A DNA stretch of 64,000 nt, taken from contig JACDQD010000011.1 in assembly GCA_019843655.1 (NCBI GenBank), forward strand, positions 11,078,604 through 11,142,603, given 5' to 3'. How positions within the stretch are numbered: position 1 is the stretch's first letter; the number at the start of each line of letters is the position of its first letter. The notes below the pieces were generated by a model. That model ran no database searches and was not told the origin of the DNA. It worked only from the letters and a program-made list of their open reading frames with translations. Both the position numbers and the translations under genes were made by a program. The DNA is from Lethocerus indicus. Taxonomy: Eukaryota > Arthropoda > Insecta > Hemiptera > Belostomatidae. Below are positions 12,281-22,644 of this stretch, in pieces.

Positions 12281-12480
12281 AGTTTAATATACCTGTTTTG
12301 TGGTCTGCCAGGAGTTGGAATACCGTAGATTTCGTGTGTTTGTCTCCTCTCGCGGGTTTGGTCTTTATCCAAAGTGCCAAAAGTGACTAAGACCGCTACT
12401 CAAGATGGTGAGCAGCCGAAACCGGTCTAGCAAAAGACGAAACCAGCGAGAGGAGACAGAAACACACGAAATCTACAATA
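12281..12480 (-). mobile_element. foldback-like repeat, copy A
   Basis: Minus-oriented copy of a short non-autonomous element. In element orientation it starts with GTAGATTTCGTGTGTTT, carries a GACCGGTTTCGGCTGCTC core, then an inverted copy of the first arm (arms at 12433-12476 and 12325-12367, about 43 bp, near-perfect), and ends with a unique tail GGTATTCCAACTCCTGGC... to CAGGTA (12290-12324 region). A 9-bp direct repeat ATTATTTCC lies at 12272-12280 and 12482-12490 and is probably the target duplication, slightly offset at the 5' side. It shares its internal layout with copy D. It has no coding capacity. Confidence 0.8.
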
Positions 12481-12490
12481 AATTATTTCC

Positions 12491-13620
12491 TTACAAACTG
12501 TGTTTATGCTCATCGTGGACTGTGCGAATATCAACATAGGACATATGAATATATACAATATTTATATAGGGTTTTCTAAATATTTATGAAGAAGGTCTTT
12601 CACGCATCTAACTAAAAAGCCAATACATATAAATCCAGTAGCAATAAAATTTTTCCCTTCAGTATTAAGTCGTATTGCTTCATTTCGTTTTGTACATTCC
12701 TTCCTTTTTTAACCATTCGCAGCGGGCTATAAAAATGTTACAGATAATTCTACGGTGGGAGGGGGTAGGGGCTCGAATTTATTTTATACGGTAGTATAAA
12801 GTTTTCGAAAGAAAATTACAATAATAAAAAATAAAATAAGTATTACCGAATCATTTAGTGGGTTATTTAGTGCGCAATAAAACCGGCGTTAAAGGGGCCG
12901 GGAGTGGGTGCGGATTACACGGGCCTCTCCTCTCCCCACCGACCCCACTAGTACCTTATACAATTTACATAATTCGGCTATTTAGTAAATTGCCATCAGG
13001 AGCCGGGCGTCATTAGCCGGTGTGGGCCCTTCTTCGAGCGTGGGAGGTGTCTCAAGGGCGCCAGTATATACGGATTTCGGGATTAAGCACCGCTTAAGTT
13101 GTGCAGGCACTTCGAGTGACTCGCGGTTCCCCTCGGCCAATTTTATTGCGAACGCGTCCCCGTTCACTGACGCCTAAGCAGATTACACGACCGTATCTCC
13201 CACTTCGGCTAATAATAATCGTCGGCGCTATCTGCCGAAATTTAATTTGTTTGATTATAAATAACGCGATGCGGGGATACGCGGCGAACGGGATATCGGC
13301 TATACGGGGCAGGCATTTTCATAATTAACGAATCCATTGAAATATTACCATCCGCGGGAACGCTAATTACGACCTGTTGTATACAACCGTAATATTACGT
13401 TAGGATAATATGGTATGTGCCTTACGAGCACGTGTTATTTTCCTAAACAGGATGGAGTTAAATCAAATATAAAAATTATTTGTATATGCAAATACTAATT
13501 CGTTATAAATGAATTTATATATGACTATATCATATAGGATTTGGTGTGTCGTGTTGTTCCCTCTGTAAATATTATCCTTCCATTCTGCAGTGTTAATCCC
13601 CTCGCATCTAATTTCTTCAA
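12491..13620. other. AT-rich stretch with CpG-rich block
   Basis: AT-rich to 12840, CpG-rich at about 12840-13340 (mixed with TTTAT and TTATTT cores), then AT-rich. A POU-type octamer ATGCAAAT occurs at 13486-13493. No gene or RNA recognised. Confidence 0.45.
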
Positions 13621-14760
13621 TTCTCGTTTTATCTCAAGCGCCGGTCGTTTAACGAAGATAATCTTTTTTTTCCTACCCGGGCATTAAAATCATGGCCTAT
13701 CTCAAGCGCAATGTCAATGGCGGGGGAGCCCGCCGGTCTGTGAGACCGGTTCCCAGTCCTGAGGGTTCTCGGAAGTTTTAACAGGAGTTCAGATCTGGCC
13801 GTGGTATCTATCTCGGCGCTGGGTGTTATAACGTACGATGCCGTCCCGAGACAATAGTCTCTCTCTTCGCGGAGAACAATGCGGGATTAGAAACGGGCCC
13901 GACATATTAATAGCTGTCGGCCCCTCTGGGGGTCCCCGCCGCGATAACGCTTTACTGCGGTGCAAGAGGGGGTATTACAGATCCGTATTCTCGGGGTCCG
14001 ACCGCCGCGTACGCTTACTGTATTTGCTCGGCCGTAAGGGGGATTTGAATTGGCCCGAACGGCGACCACGCCTGCCGAATTCGGATTCCCTTCGATCGGC
14101 AAAGTCGGAGGTAATCGCCGGATTGAGACATCGCGTTCTGCATTCTACACAATCTGTGCACGGAAGACTAATTAATCTACAACTAAGCGACCAACATTCG
14201 CGGACTTAGTTATTTAGAAAGTTACAATTTATATTATTGGCCATTGGGTATCGTCGTGGATGCCGAATGGCCGAATCTGTATATTCCTTTTTATTATTAA
14301 TAAAAGGCCATCGAAATTGAGCAATTACGTCACTTCTAAGTGCCGCCGCGTAGGCTGACGGTATCGGTGTCGTGATCATACAGGCGAGGAATGTCTTAAT
14401 CCTTCCCACGGCGGGGCTAATTTCTAGCTCGTAGGAATCGTATTTCCGCGGGTGGAATTGACAATAGCGCGGTGGCGGGTGCCTCCGAAACATCTCGCGA
14501 TTTAAAATCGCCAATTATATTCCCCCTTAATCCGCTGAATATTCTGGGAAACGGGGTGGGGCAACATTTTTTGAATAATAAAAATTAAATGGGGGCTGGA
14601 CGCTCGGAGGAATAAAATTTCCGCGACCCCCACGTATATCATTAATCGGTTTTCACAACAGTCGTGTTCACCACTTATGCAAATTCGGTTGGCCGGGCCC
14701 GGGCGCTCGGATTCATATTCATTCGACAGTCAAATTGCCTATTCATAACAGGTGATGACG
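13621..14760. other. long CpG-rich non-coding block
   Basis: One of the longest CpG-rich stretches, with many GC palindromes. A small direct repeat TATCTCAAGCG lies at 13630-13640 and 13699-13709, and an octamer ATGCAAAT at 14677-14684. Frames at 13838-14209 (+) and 14206-14514 (-) exceed 100 codons but have no recognisable domain and lie where stops are rare. Confidence 0.45.
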
Positions 14761-15813
14761 GATCGAAATCGTTTACGCTTTTTGACTTTTTTTAAGGAAA
14801 AATAAGCCGACGTCGAGGGAAGAAACGAGGCACTTTTATTGGCGTTATACAAAATCCCGTTAATTACGGTCATCTCCGAGCTGGATTCGCGAAAAATAGA
14901 TAATTTGTAATATGTCTGATTAATGGCTTCTCGTTATCCTAACTGTAGCTTTCTGGATCTCAGTTCTGGATCCCATCCTACTCACTGAAAAGTGTAAATT
15001 TACTCAATCTTATAATGGGCCCAAGGATACACTCCTAGGTTTTTCATATAATATTTTTACTCAGAATCACGGTCATTAGTCTAATTTTTAATGTATCTCA
15101 AAAATCGGCACGGGTTCGGAACATGTATCTGGTTATTTGTTATTATTTGTTCGCCTTTTATTTAAACTAGAGAGTGAGGGGTATTGATATTCCGTCCTGG
15201 CAATAAAAGGGACGATATATATATATATGCGCTCAAACATTGTGGGGATATAATATGCTGCAATTATCATGCGTCGGGTTCCATTCGCATTGCCTAGCAT
15301 TCTTTGGGCTAATGAGTCCCCAGAGGTTGGAATTACAATTGGACCCTGTGTACAGTTTAACGACTGCCCGTTGGTGTTTTTCAACTGGGCACTTTGGCGG
15401 CTCGCTTCTTCAGCTATCGCTTAAACCGGGCCGAGAGAAAAAAAATAACTCGCTTTCTTTTTGCTCTTAAACCAACAAATCGGTCCTTAACACATTCAAT
15501 ACCATTTTTGGTTCGTATGACCCGACCCCCGTCGCCGGCCGGGCTGTTGCCACAACTACTTTTCTTAGCGCATATTCTATTTAAAAAAATCTTCGCCCAC
15601 ATTTCGAAGCTAATGTCTATGCAAAAGGAAAAAGAAGATATATGAAAGGAGAAAAAGCGCGGACATAGCAATAGTCGACTTTAGTAATATTCGATTGCCG
15701 TTGTTTTTAATGTTGTTTTGTGACTATATCAACTCTTCAGTTATTTCTTTTACAAATATAACATTAAACAATTTTGTATGATAAAATTTATAATGTGATA
15801 GATTTATATGTAA
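14761..15813. other. mixed non-coding stretch
   Basis: Mostly AT-rich, with a CpG-rich patch around 15500-15560. A short direct duplication TCTGGATC occurs near 14950-14970. Overlapping frames at 15240-15671 are shadows of one another. Nothing further. Confidence 0.5.
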
Positions 15814-15827
15814 TAATTGTGTAAATA

Positions 15828-16064
15828 CCGTAGATTTTTTGGGTTTCTGTCTCCTCTGGCTGGTTTGGTCTTTTGAGAGATCGGTTTCGGCTGCTCACCA
15901 TCTTCAGTAGCGGTGTTAGTCACTATTGGCCGGTGTCACTATTGGAAGATGGCGAGCAGCCGAAACCGGTCTAGCAAAATACCAAACCAGCGAGAGGAGA
16001 CAGAAACACAAACAAATCTAAGGTATTCCAACCCCTCGCAGACCACAAGACAGGTATGTGAAAC
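15828..16064 (+). mobile_element. foldback-like repeat, copy B (longest)
   Basis: Plus-oriented 237-bp copy. Perfect 14-bp direct repeats TAATTGTGTAAATA flank it (15814-15827 and 16065-16078), so the ends are exact: it begins CCGTAGATTT and ends after CAGGTATGTGAAAC. Arms of about 75 bp (15830-15904 and 15945-16020) are inverted copies and include the CCGGTTTCGGCTGCTC core, so the RNA or single strand would fold into a long hairpin. The roughly 40-nt centre holds an 11-bp direct repeat GTCACTATTGG. Frames at 15913-16167 and 15939-16160 are by-products of the repeat. Confidence 0.88.
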
Positions 16065-16078
16065 TAATTGTGTAAATA

Positions 16079-16384
16079 GTATTATTATTCTATACGTATT
16101 ACTACATTCGAGCCGCAGTATACCTCGAGGCAACTCCCAAGACGCCCCATCTTTCCGCAAATTATAAATTTACAACGACTACAATCAGTCGCGAATTTTC
16201 TGTATAATTACTAGTCTGACGAAAGTAACCGGGAGTTAGTAATAATAATGTAATCATTTTCGTGGAATGTGCTACGAAGGACACCGGATGGAACCTGCCG
16301 GCGGTCGAAATTGATAAATAGCGAACCGCATTTAAAATAGTAAACCTGATTGTGGGCATTGAGCCGGGGGGGAGGGGAGCGGCA

Positions 16385-16442
<58 letters not shown>

Positions 16443-16720
16443 CTCTCTCTCGCTCGCTCTCTCCCAGAGCGGGAGTCCAATAAAATAAATCACGTTGATG
16501 AGGGGAGCAGACTGGCGCACTGGGACTGGGACCTCGGGTAGTTAATATAAAGCGAAAAGTGGTGTCGAGGGGCTTCGGGTTAGGCAAACACGGAGGAGGG
16601 AGTCACGCTCGGCCGGCCCCTACAACCGGCCGCTGCCTAATGTTCTTGGATTTCTTCGCAAAGGAGCACGACTCCTCCTATATGCCCAAGATTTAATTTG
16701 CATGCTTAATCTGGCCTACC
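16079..16720. other. CpG-rich block around (CT)n
   Basis: Mixed to CpG-rich sequence containing the long CT microsatellite. The four overlapping frames at 16162-16587 translate it as serine/arginine/glutamate repeats and are not genes. An octamer ATTTGCAT lies just beyond, at 16696-16703. Confidence 0.5.
16385..16464. repeat. (CT)n microsatellite
   Basis: An uninterrupted CT run spans 16389-16439 (51 nt), followed by interrupted CT/CG units to about 16464. The length and purity suggest a polymorphic locus. The complementary GA strand could bind GAGA-type factors in an insect. Confidence 0.97.
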
Positions 16721-17359
16721 GCGCGCCGCATGTTCCCCCCCTCCCTATCTCTCTCTCCCACATTGTTTTTCCATCAACTTAGTTCTCCATTACTGTACGG
16801 CGTGGGGGACCTTGGCCACTTTGTGAGAGATTTCCTCCTCCATTTGTTGACTCTCATCCTAGATTATATAATACCGAAAATGTTAAAATTATATCTTCAT
16901 CTCGCCTGTGTCCCAGAAACAATATTTTATTTCCTCTATTCGGTAAGCGGTTAACCTTAAGGACTATTAATATTTAAGTAATTCAAAACATAAGAAACCA
17001 GAAAACGTGGGTAGTTCTTTATATATAAAAGACGTATGTTATAATCCCAATAAAATTTTTAATCTAAGCGGGTATCCGTATTGGTAGTCTTCTGTAATTT
17101 GTATTTAATTGTTTCCTCTGTTCGACGTATTTAATACCGATGTAATACAAAATAACTATAATGATTTCTTACCCGGGAATTAGACCTGTTTGAATTGATT
17201 TTAATCGGGGCTTAATAATGTATATTGTTTCCTTATTTATACTTTAGATAATTGACTTTTCGAGCCTGTGAAATTGGGTACGAATGAACACAGACATCAT
17301 TATTACATCACAGATAATTTCTTTTTTATTTTGGAAGCTCCCCTCCACCCCGGATCGAT
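16721..17359. other. AT-rich non-coding stretch
   Basis: Pyrimidine-rich start (16730-16770), then AT-rich. The frame at 16730-16954 has no recognisable domain. Nothing else seen. Confidence 0.5.
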
Positions 17360-17505
17360 TATTATATATAATTTATGCGGTATTCTGGAGAGCCGCCAAG
17401 ACCGTTAAACCGGCCGCCCGATAGCTGTTAATTGTAATTGAACCATATAATTTGAAAGGTCCGGTGTCTCGCGGGGTGGGCCGGCCCAGGTGAAATGACC
17501 GGTCT
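17360..17505 (+). repeat. local duplicate 1 (partner at 18120)
   Basis: Aligns over its full length with 18120-18272, about 760 bp downstream in the same orientation. The best conserved parts are CCGCCAAGACCGTTAAA and GTTAATTGTAATTGAAC followed by ATATAATTTGA; the outer parts are diverged. There is no open frame shared by both copies. It looks like a duplicated non-coding element with a constrained homeodomain-like AT core, not a transposon, since no termini or target repeats are visible. Confidence 0.75.
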
Positions 17506-18119
17506 TTTCAATCTACTGATAAATTGATATTATTGTGTTCTCAGTCCCTTATACTTAATAATTTGTCGCTTTTAATCCCTTATATCAACAATAATGAAAG
17601 CGGATTCATAAAGAGTGTGTACCGGCTAAACTGAAGGTACATTCAAAACGGGTGTAACACTCCACAAATTTACCGACTAAATGCTGCAGACTTTCGTGAG
17701 AACCAAATCACAGATTCTTTCTTCAAACCGCAAGACTGATGTTATTCCAAACCCTAGCGGACCCGCTAACACGTGTCTCAAGTTACTAGACTGCTTTCAT
17801 TCGTACGTCTAATGGGCTCGGTTATATGCTTTGCCAGTTTCGGTTTCTCGCCGTTATCGTTAGCAGTCCGTCCAACTCGACAACTCGGTTGGCAGAATAC
17901 ACCAGAGAGGTATCCCAAAAACTTTAAAGACACCGTCGTCCCTCAATGTGGAAATCGAACAACAGAAATATTTCTTCTCCCGACCGCGTAATTCTTTAAA
18001 AATACATTGTTCAGCCGCGAGTTCGCATAATTTATTTCATACTTTTCGGCGGCGATAATGACGGCTAATTGGCCGTCGCTTAGATCGTGTCCTGTCCCCT
18101 GGCGGTCTTCCCGCGTGGA
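17506..18119. other. mixed stretch between duplicates
   Basis: AT-rich to about 18000, then CpG-rich. At 17743-17768 a stretch similar to the tail of the foldback repeat (TTATTCCAAACCCTAGCGGACC) may be a very decayed copy. The frame at 17773-17991 has no motif. Confidence 0.4.
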
Positions 18120-18272
18120 ATATTAAATAATTTATACCGTTCTCTGGACAACCGCCAAGACCGTTAAAACCGGCCGTCCAGAAAGTTGTTAATTGTAATT
18201 GAACGATATAATTTGAGAGGCCCCCGGGCCTTAGTCGGGGGCGGAGGCCGCGGGTTAAATGACTTGTCGCCG
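18120..18272 (+). repeat. local duplicate 2 (partner at 17360)
   Basis: Second copy of the 17360-17505 sequence, same orientation. The block around TTGTTAATTGTAATTGAAC is retained almost unchanged, whereas the right part has shifted to GC-rich sequence. Conservation concentrated on the AT core suggests binding-site constraint, but I cannot exclude a recent duplication with uneven drift. Confidence 0.75.
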
Positions 18273-20250
18273 CCGGTACCGGTTTGTAGGGACCGAGGAT
18301 GACCAGAACAACAAGTGTGCGCCCCTCCCCCCGCTGCTCCCAATGCCCGGATAAGATAGCGCTGTATTAACGCCGCGCCCCGATAATGAGCCATAATGAT
18401 TGGGCCAAAAAACCGATTTTGATATAACGGCTTTCGGACGTGTTCGGCCGCCTTGGGCTTTCGGGGGACCTGGGGCGGGGGGCTTAATGTTTTACTTGCG
18501 AGCGTATTTATCACTTCGTGCCCCGACGGCCAAATTCGTTCTTCGAGGTGGGGGGCATTTAAATTCCAGAATGGGGAAGATTGGAAACCGCCGTGTGGGT
18601 TGTCGATAGGCGACTCTGATTGACCTCAACATTTCATCCAACTTTATTTTCCCAGTAGTCTAAACTACTTGTTTTGTCTATACAACATAGAAATATTTAT
18701 TTCATATATATAAATATACAAGAACCGGGAGAATATTCCGCATATAGATTTAATGGAGATTATAAATTTCTGTTAGTCTTCTTATCGACCTTATTGTTGC
18801 AGCCAGTCTGCCGGTTTTAGTCCATAATAAAGTAACCACAATAAATTTCCAGTTTCAGTTATATTTCTCTAATTTTCAGCATTCTGTGACCTTAGGAATA
18901 GATGGAATTCTAAAGTATAATATTTTATATTCCAGGGCCTACCATTCGACTGTTCCTTCCTATGTACCAATTTAGTTAAGGACAGAATAACCTGTTCTCA
19001 GTCGGATCGGATTGAGTGCGATTCGGAAGGTCGTAACTTCTGGTTCGCTTTGTTAGCTGGAGCGGTTTTTACCGCTATCCCCCGCCATTCGGTTATAATT
19101 TAATTTCTGCCCCGTCTTCGGCACATCCTCCATCCATCAAGTTTATCGCCTTCGTGCTATCTCCGGCTCCGGGGGGTGGGAGCTCTTATCTATCCGGGGC
19201 GTACAAACGTATTACGCTATCTTTGTCATCAATACGCCCCACCTCCCGTCCCGCTATTCCAGATATTTATCTTTTAAAATCCGTCGATTTTATCTCGGCA
19301 TATCTACGCCGAGGGAAGTCGGTCTTCAGTTGTACTCGCCTTCTTTTTCTCACGTTGTCCTAACCTTTTGACCTAATGGTATCGTGCGATTTCCGCTTGG
19401 CAGGTATCAAATGAAGTTTTAATTTCTGATTCCTCAGCACTGAACACTAAAAGAACCTGCCCTGACAATGGGCGAAGAGTTTTAGAGACTGTAAACTTAG
19501 ATTAAATCTAAAATTCGAAGATGGGGAAGTGGTACAGCTGTAAACAAAATTTTAGGGATTGGTGTTTCATAATGCTAAAATATTATACCTTGTTCACAAA
19601 ATTTAAAATATTTCGGAAAATTAAAAAATATTGATTTGTGGGAACGATGAATTATCTCTTCATTGATTCACCTTATTATTTATTATTATTACTAAGGGTT
19701 CTTTCTTTATACTGTACAAAATACGGATGCTGTTATTACATCGATCATTTTTACATTATGTTTCTGGTTGAATCGCATTGCTTGTAATATAATTATTTAA
19801 ATTATTTAAACATTTCGACTGATAACATCTGAATTATGTAGTAATTGTAGTAATTTCCAAAGCCCCTCTTTTAGTAGGGACCGCATCTGAGAGACCGCCT
19901 CTTATTGCGATGCCCCTTTTAATCGCGACTTAATATTGGCCCGGCTTTGTTCGCCCAAATACAACAGTCACGTCAGATGTAATTGAAATTCCTCTACGGG
20001 ATATCTTCAAATAGCGAAATTCCAGGATTTTGGCCTGAAACCCACGCTTAGGTTCGCATAGATTTACCTGATCTCCGTTATTAATTTTCTTTCAATAAAG
20101 GATATAGCGGCAATATAAAACAGTTTATACAGTCCTTTATTATTAACTTTTATGTAATGGATATAGTTTAACATTGACGTTAACATTAAAAGGTTTACAC
20201 TATTACAGAAAATATCGAATTTATCAATTATGTCATCATATATCTCTATT
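18273..20250. other. CpG-rich blocks and AT-rich stretch
   Basis: CpG-rich at 18273-18610 and about 19000-19340, AT-rich elsewhere, with a short TTA-type repeat at 19673-19691. The frames at 18164-18514 (-), 18400-18609 (+) and 19154-19363 (+) are shadows without domains. Confidence 0.45.
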
Positions 20251-20252
20251 TC

Positions 20253-20470
20253 TTGTATTGTGGCCTGCGAAAGTTTGGAATACCTTAATTGTCACGATCT
20301 TCCGTCTCGTCTTGCCGATTTGGTTTTATGCTTGACCGGTTTCTGTTGCTCCTCATCTTTAGTAGGTGTATCATTTTAGTGTGTCATTTTGTCTGGCACA
20401 TGGGCTACTTGTCACTTCACTTGTACAGGGGTGCACCACAGCCGAAACCGGCCAAATATTAAACTATTCC
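20253..20470 (-). mobile_element. foldback-like repeat, copy C (old)
   Basis: A diverged minus-oriented copy. Recognisable parts are the tail (TTGTGGCCTGCG...TTGGAATACC, 20257-20284), arm remnants with TTTGGTTTTATGCTTGACCGG, and the inner GCCGAAACCGG at 20441-20451. The outer part of the second arm appears lost, so it is probably truncated; I see no target duplication. Divergence suggests the family has been active over a long period. Confidence 0.65.
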
Positions 20471-22296
20471 GTATACATCTATTGGAATAAAGATTGTAAT
20501 AAATTTGTCTTGCAAAATTAAATAGTTCCAAAGCTGTACTGCCGATAACCTGAAACGATTGGCCCCAAATTTCGAAATCGCTATTAATTTCCAGCCTGAT
20601 TGCGTTATATTATGGATTATTTCAAAGGGATATTTATATACAGTTTCACGATGGTAGATACGCCGGGAGCCTGTAAGGCCGCACTTGAAAAATGATTATC
20701 ACTCGAAACTACTAGGGTATTCAAAAAGTCTCGGGGCGTGTACGGTGGGCGAAACCGGCGTTGAGATATAATAAGAATTTATGAGGTGACGCGCGAGGCA
20801 GAACAGGGCCCGCTCCTGTACCGGGCGGTCGTCGTTATTTAAACCCGCTGTTTACTCTGACGCCCCGCTATTCAGATTTTTAGGGTTGGGTCCTCTCCTC
20901 CCCGTTTCACCCGGGACGGCCTCTTGTTTTCTTAATCGTAACACGTCACTGTAAATAATGACCGGCCGCCGCGGCCCACGGACCACGAAAAGGAATTATC
21001 CCGGTGAAGAGTCGAAACGCAATTAGTTTTGTCCGATCCTGACGTGGCCTCGGCTCAGCGCCGATTGGACATAAAATTCGACAACAGATTCCCACCCGGC
21101 CTTCCTCTCGTTCATCCTTTATTCTGAAGGCATACGTCGTTAGGCCCGAAAACGCCCCTGAGAACATCATCGCTGTATCAGTTTCCGTGGCGATAGTTAT
21201 GGTAATAGCTAGGCTCTTCGAAAGGGATTGGCGTGGGAGGGTAATATATGTTCGAATTGGATATGACGCGTACGTTTATTTATAATATATCCTTTTGCGT
21301 CACTGTCTCGTTCAAATATTTCGGATGATCCTTTGATCCTTGGCCAACAAGGTTTTTGATTCCATCTCAATCCAGCTCTGACCAAGAGAAAATCGTAAAT
21401 ATAAATGTTTATATCCCAGTGGGTACACACTGAAAATATGAATATGGCAAATTTAAATTGGCAGAATGTTGTGTAATGAAAAATTTGAACAATTCCTACC
21501 ATTTATATCTACAATGAAATTCGCGGACAGCGGATTTCTCGAGGTCGGGTTGTTACAGAATGTTTTCCCCACACCCGCCTTCTTAAGGCATTACGTTTTC
21601 TTAGAAATTGAATTCTTATTATAACCTTCAAACTGACCTTTCTTTATGCCTTCCGTTTTGAGGATGATTTATTAAGGAGAAACTATTAAGCAAATACAAT
21701 CCTCGGGGGATGGAAGCTGATAATTATCCCCCGTAAGTCAAAGGATTGATTCCTGGCCTAAATAAGGCCATTTGCTTGCACGGGCCTAATGGCTCCTCCG
21801 CTAATGGTAATATTAACATGGGGCGGTGTTTTTTTACTGCCTTCTTCTTAGCACTCCCAGCACCGGTAAGCCCGAAGTCGATTACGCCGAGCCGAACCGG
21901 CCGCCGCTTAGCTCTGTCGAAAATCGTTCGGACATTAAATAATCGTTCGAATAATTACGCCCCTCTCTCCGGGGACTAATAGGAAACGTTTCCCGGGCAA
22001 AAAGATAAATGAGCCGGGAAGTCCGCTTTTTGATCTACAGTGCGCCCGAGAGGGATACGCCGGACATTAGAATTCGAGGTCCCCGCTCCACCCCACCACC
22101 TACCGACGGGGAAATGACAGACAAATTAGAGGGAGACGACCCAACTCTGGTTACTGGGTAAAAAAAATATCCCGGAGGCCGGATTTAATTCATTTCTAAC
22201 AAATGGGGACCCCGGGTACTCCGGGTTTAAATAGTTTGACCACTATTAAGTACTCATTGGAGAAGATGATAAAGTACGGGTAAAGACGATCCACAG
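20471..22296. other. mixed stretch with two CpG-rich blocks
   Basis: AT-rich to about 20700, CpG-rich at about 20700-21200, AT-rich at 21240-21700, then CpG-rich again to about 22240. Frames at 20946-21170 (-), 21209-21502 (-) and 21746-21979 (+) show nothing recognisable. Confidence 0.45.
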
Positions 22297-22644
22297 TTAT
22301 GCCTGACTTGACTTGAATGAATGAACTTGATTAAGTTGAATTGGAACTTTTCCACTTGAATTGTTTTCAATTACAAACATTTTTAACTTCAGACCCATAA
22401 TAATTAATGCACAATGCGAGGCCTGTGTATATATATTGAAAAAACATTCCTCTGAACGAAATGGGTTTAGTTCTCCGAAAACGTGATCTATCAGCGATCC
22501 CCCATCATCGCGTTTCCAATTACAGTACCTGCAATGATCCAAAACTTCCATTAGTTCAACATTTAGCGGTCTCTCATTATCCATCCTTTCTATCCACGTT
22601 TTCCTACCATTGTAAGTTTGTACATAGCTATTGCACAATGATTT
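22297..22644 (-). pseudogene. possible LINE endonuclease fragment (C-terminal part)
   Basis: An unusually long frame for AT-rich DNA, open on the minus strand for about 115 codons. After a stretch ending L-M-E-V-L-D it reads G-G-S-L-I-D-H-V-F and, about 25 residues later, T-Q-A-S-H-C-A-L-I-I. In AP-type endonucleases of non-LTR retrotransposons the last motifs are an S..IDH.F-like strand followed by T..SDH..I; the match is suggestive, with the catalytic Asp of SDH missing here, as expected of a dead copy. The first in-frame ATG is internal. No reverse transcriptase domain follows and no N-terminal endonuclease motifs precede it. It may instead be an unrelated exon or a chance frame. Confidence 0.28.
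22306..22359. promoter_or_regulatory. cluster of four ACTTGA motifs
   Basis: ACTTGA occurs at 22306, 22311, 22325 and 22354; the last is inside CCACTTGAA, a good match to the NK-2 class homeodomain consensus (TCAAGTG on the other strand). It overlaps the 3' end of the minus-strand frame above, so the repetition could also be coding-driven. No experimental inference is possible. Confidence 0.2.

Noticed and set aside
12323..12480. Hammerhead-ribozyme-like core in the foldback repeat (CTGAAGA ... GCCGAAAC on the complement)
   Set aside because: Fold-by-eye gives a CUGANGA and a GAAA box with a GGC/GCC stem between, and a following GGTCT/AGACC hairpin, but one U is bulged beside the core and no proper UH cleavage site is placed. 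Not a canonical hammerhead; a covariance search would be needed.
15913..16167. Opposed frames over copy B, and 46683-46922 (-) over copy D
   Set aside because: They are produced by the mobile repeat itself.
16162..16587. 141-codon and neighbouring frames rich in Arg/Glu/Ser
   Set aside because: They are translations of the (CT)n microsatellite in all frames.
13486..16703. POU octamers at 13486, 14677, 16696 (and 56915)
   Set aside because: Slightly more than chance in number, but without adjacent partner sites; only the composite at 29470 is reported.
17743..17768. Possible seventh foldback-repeat copy (tail only)
   Set aside because: Only the tail-like TTATTCCAA...GCGGACC is similar and the preceding arm cannot be aligned with confidence.
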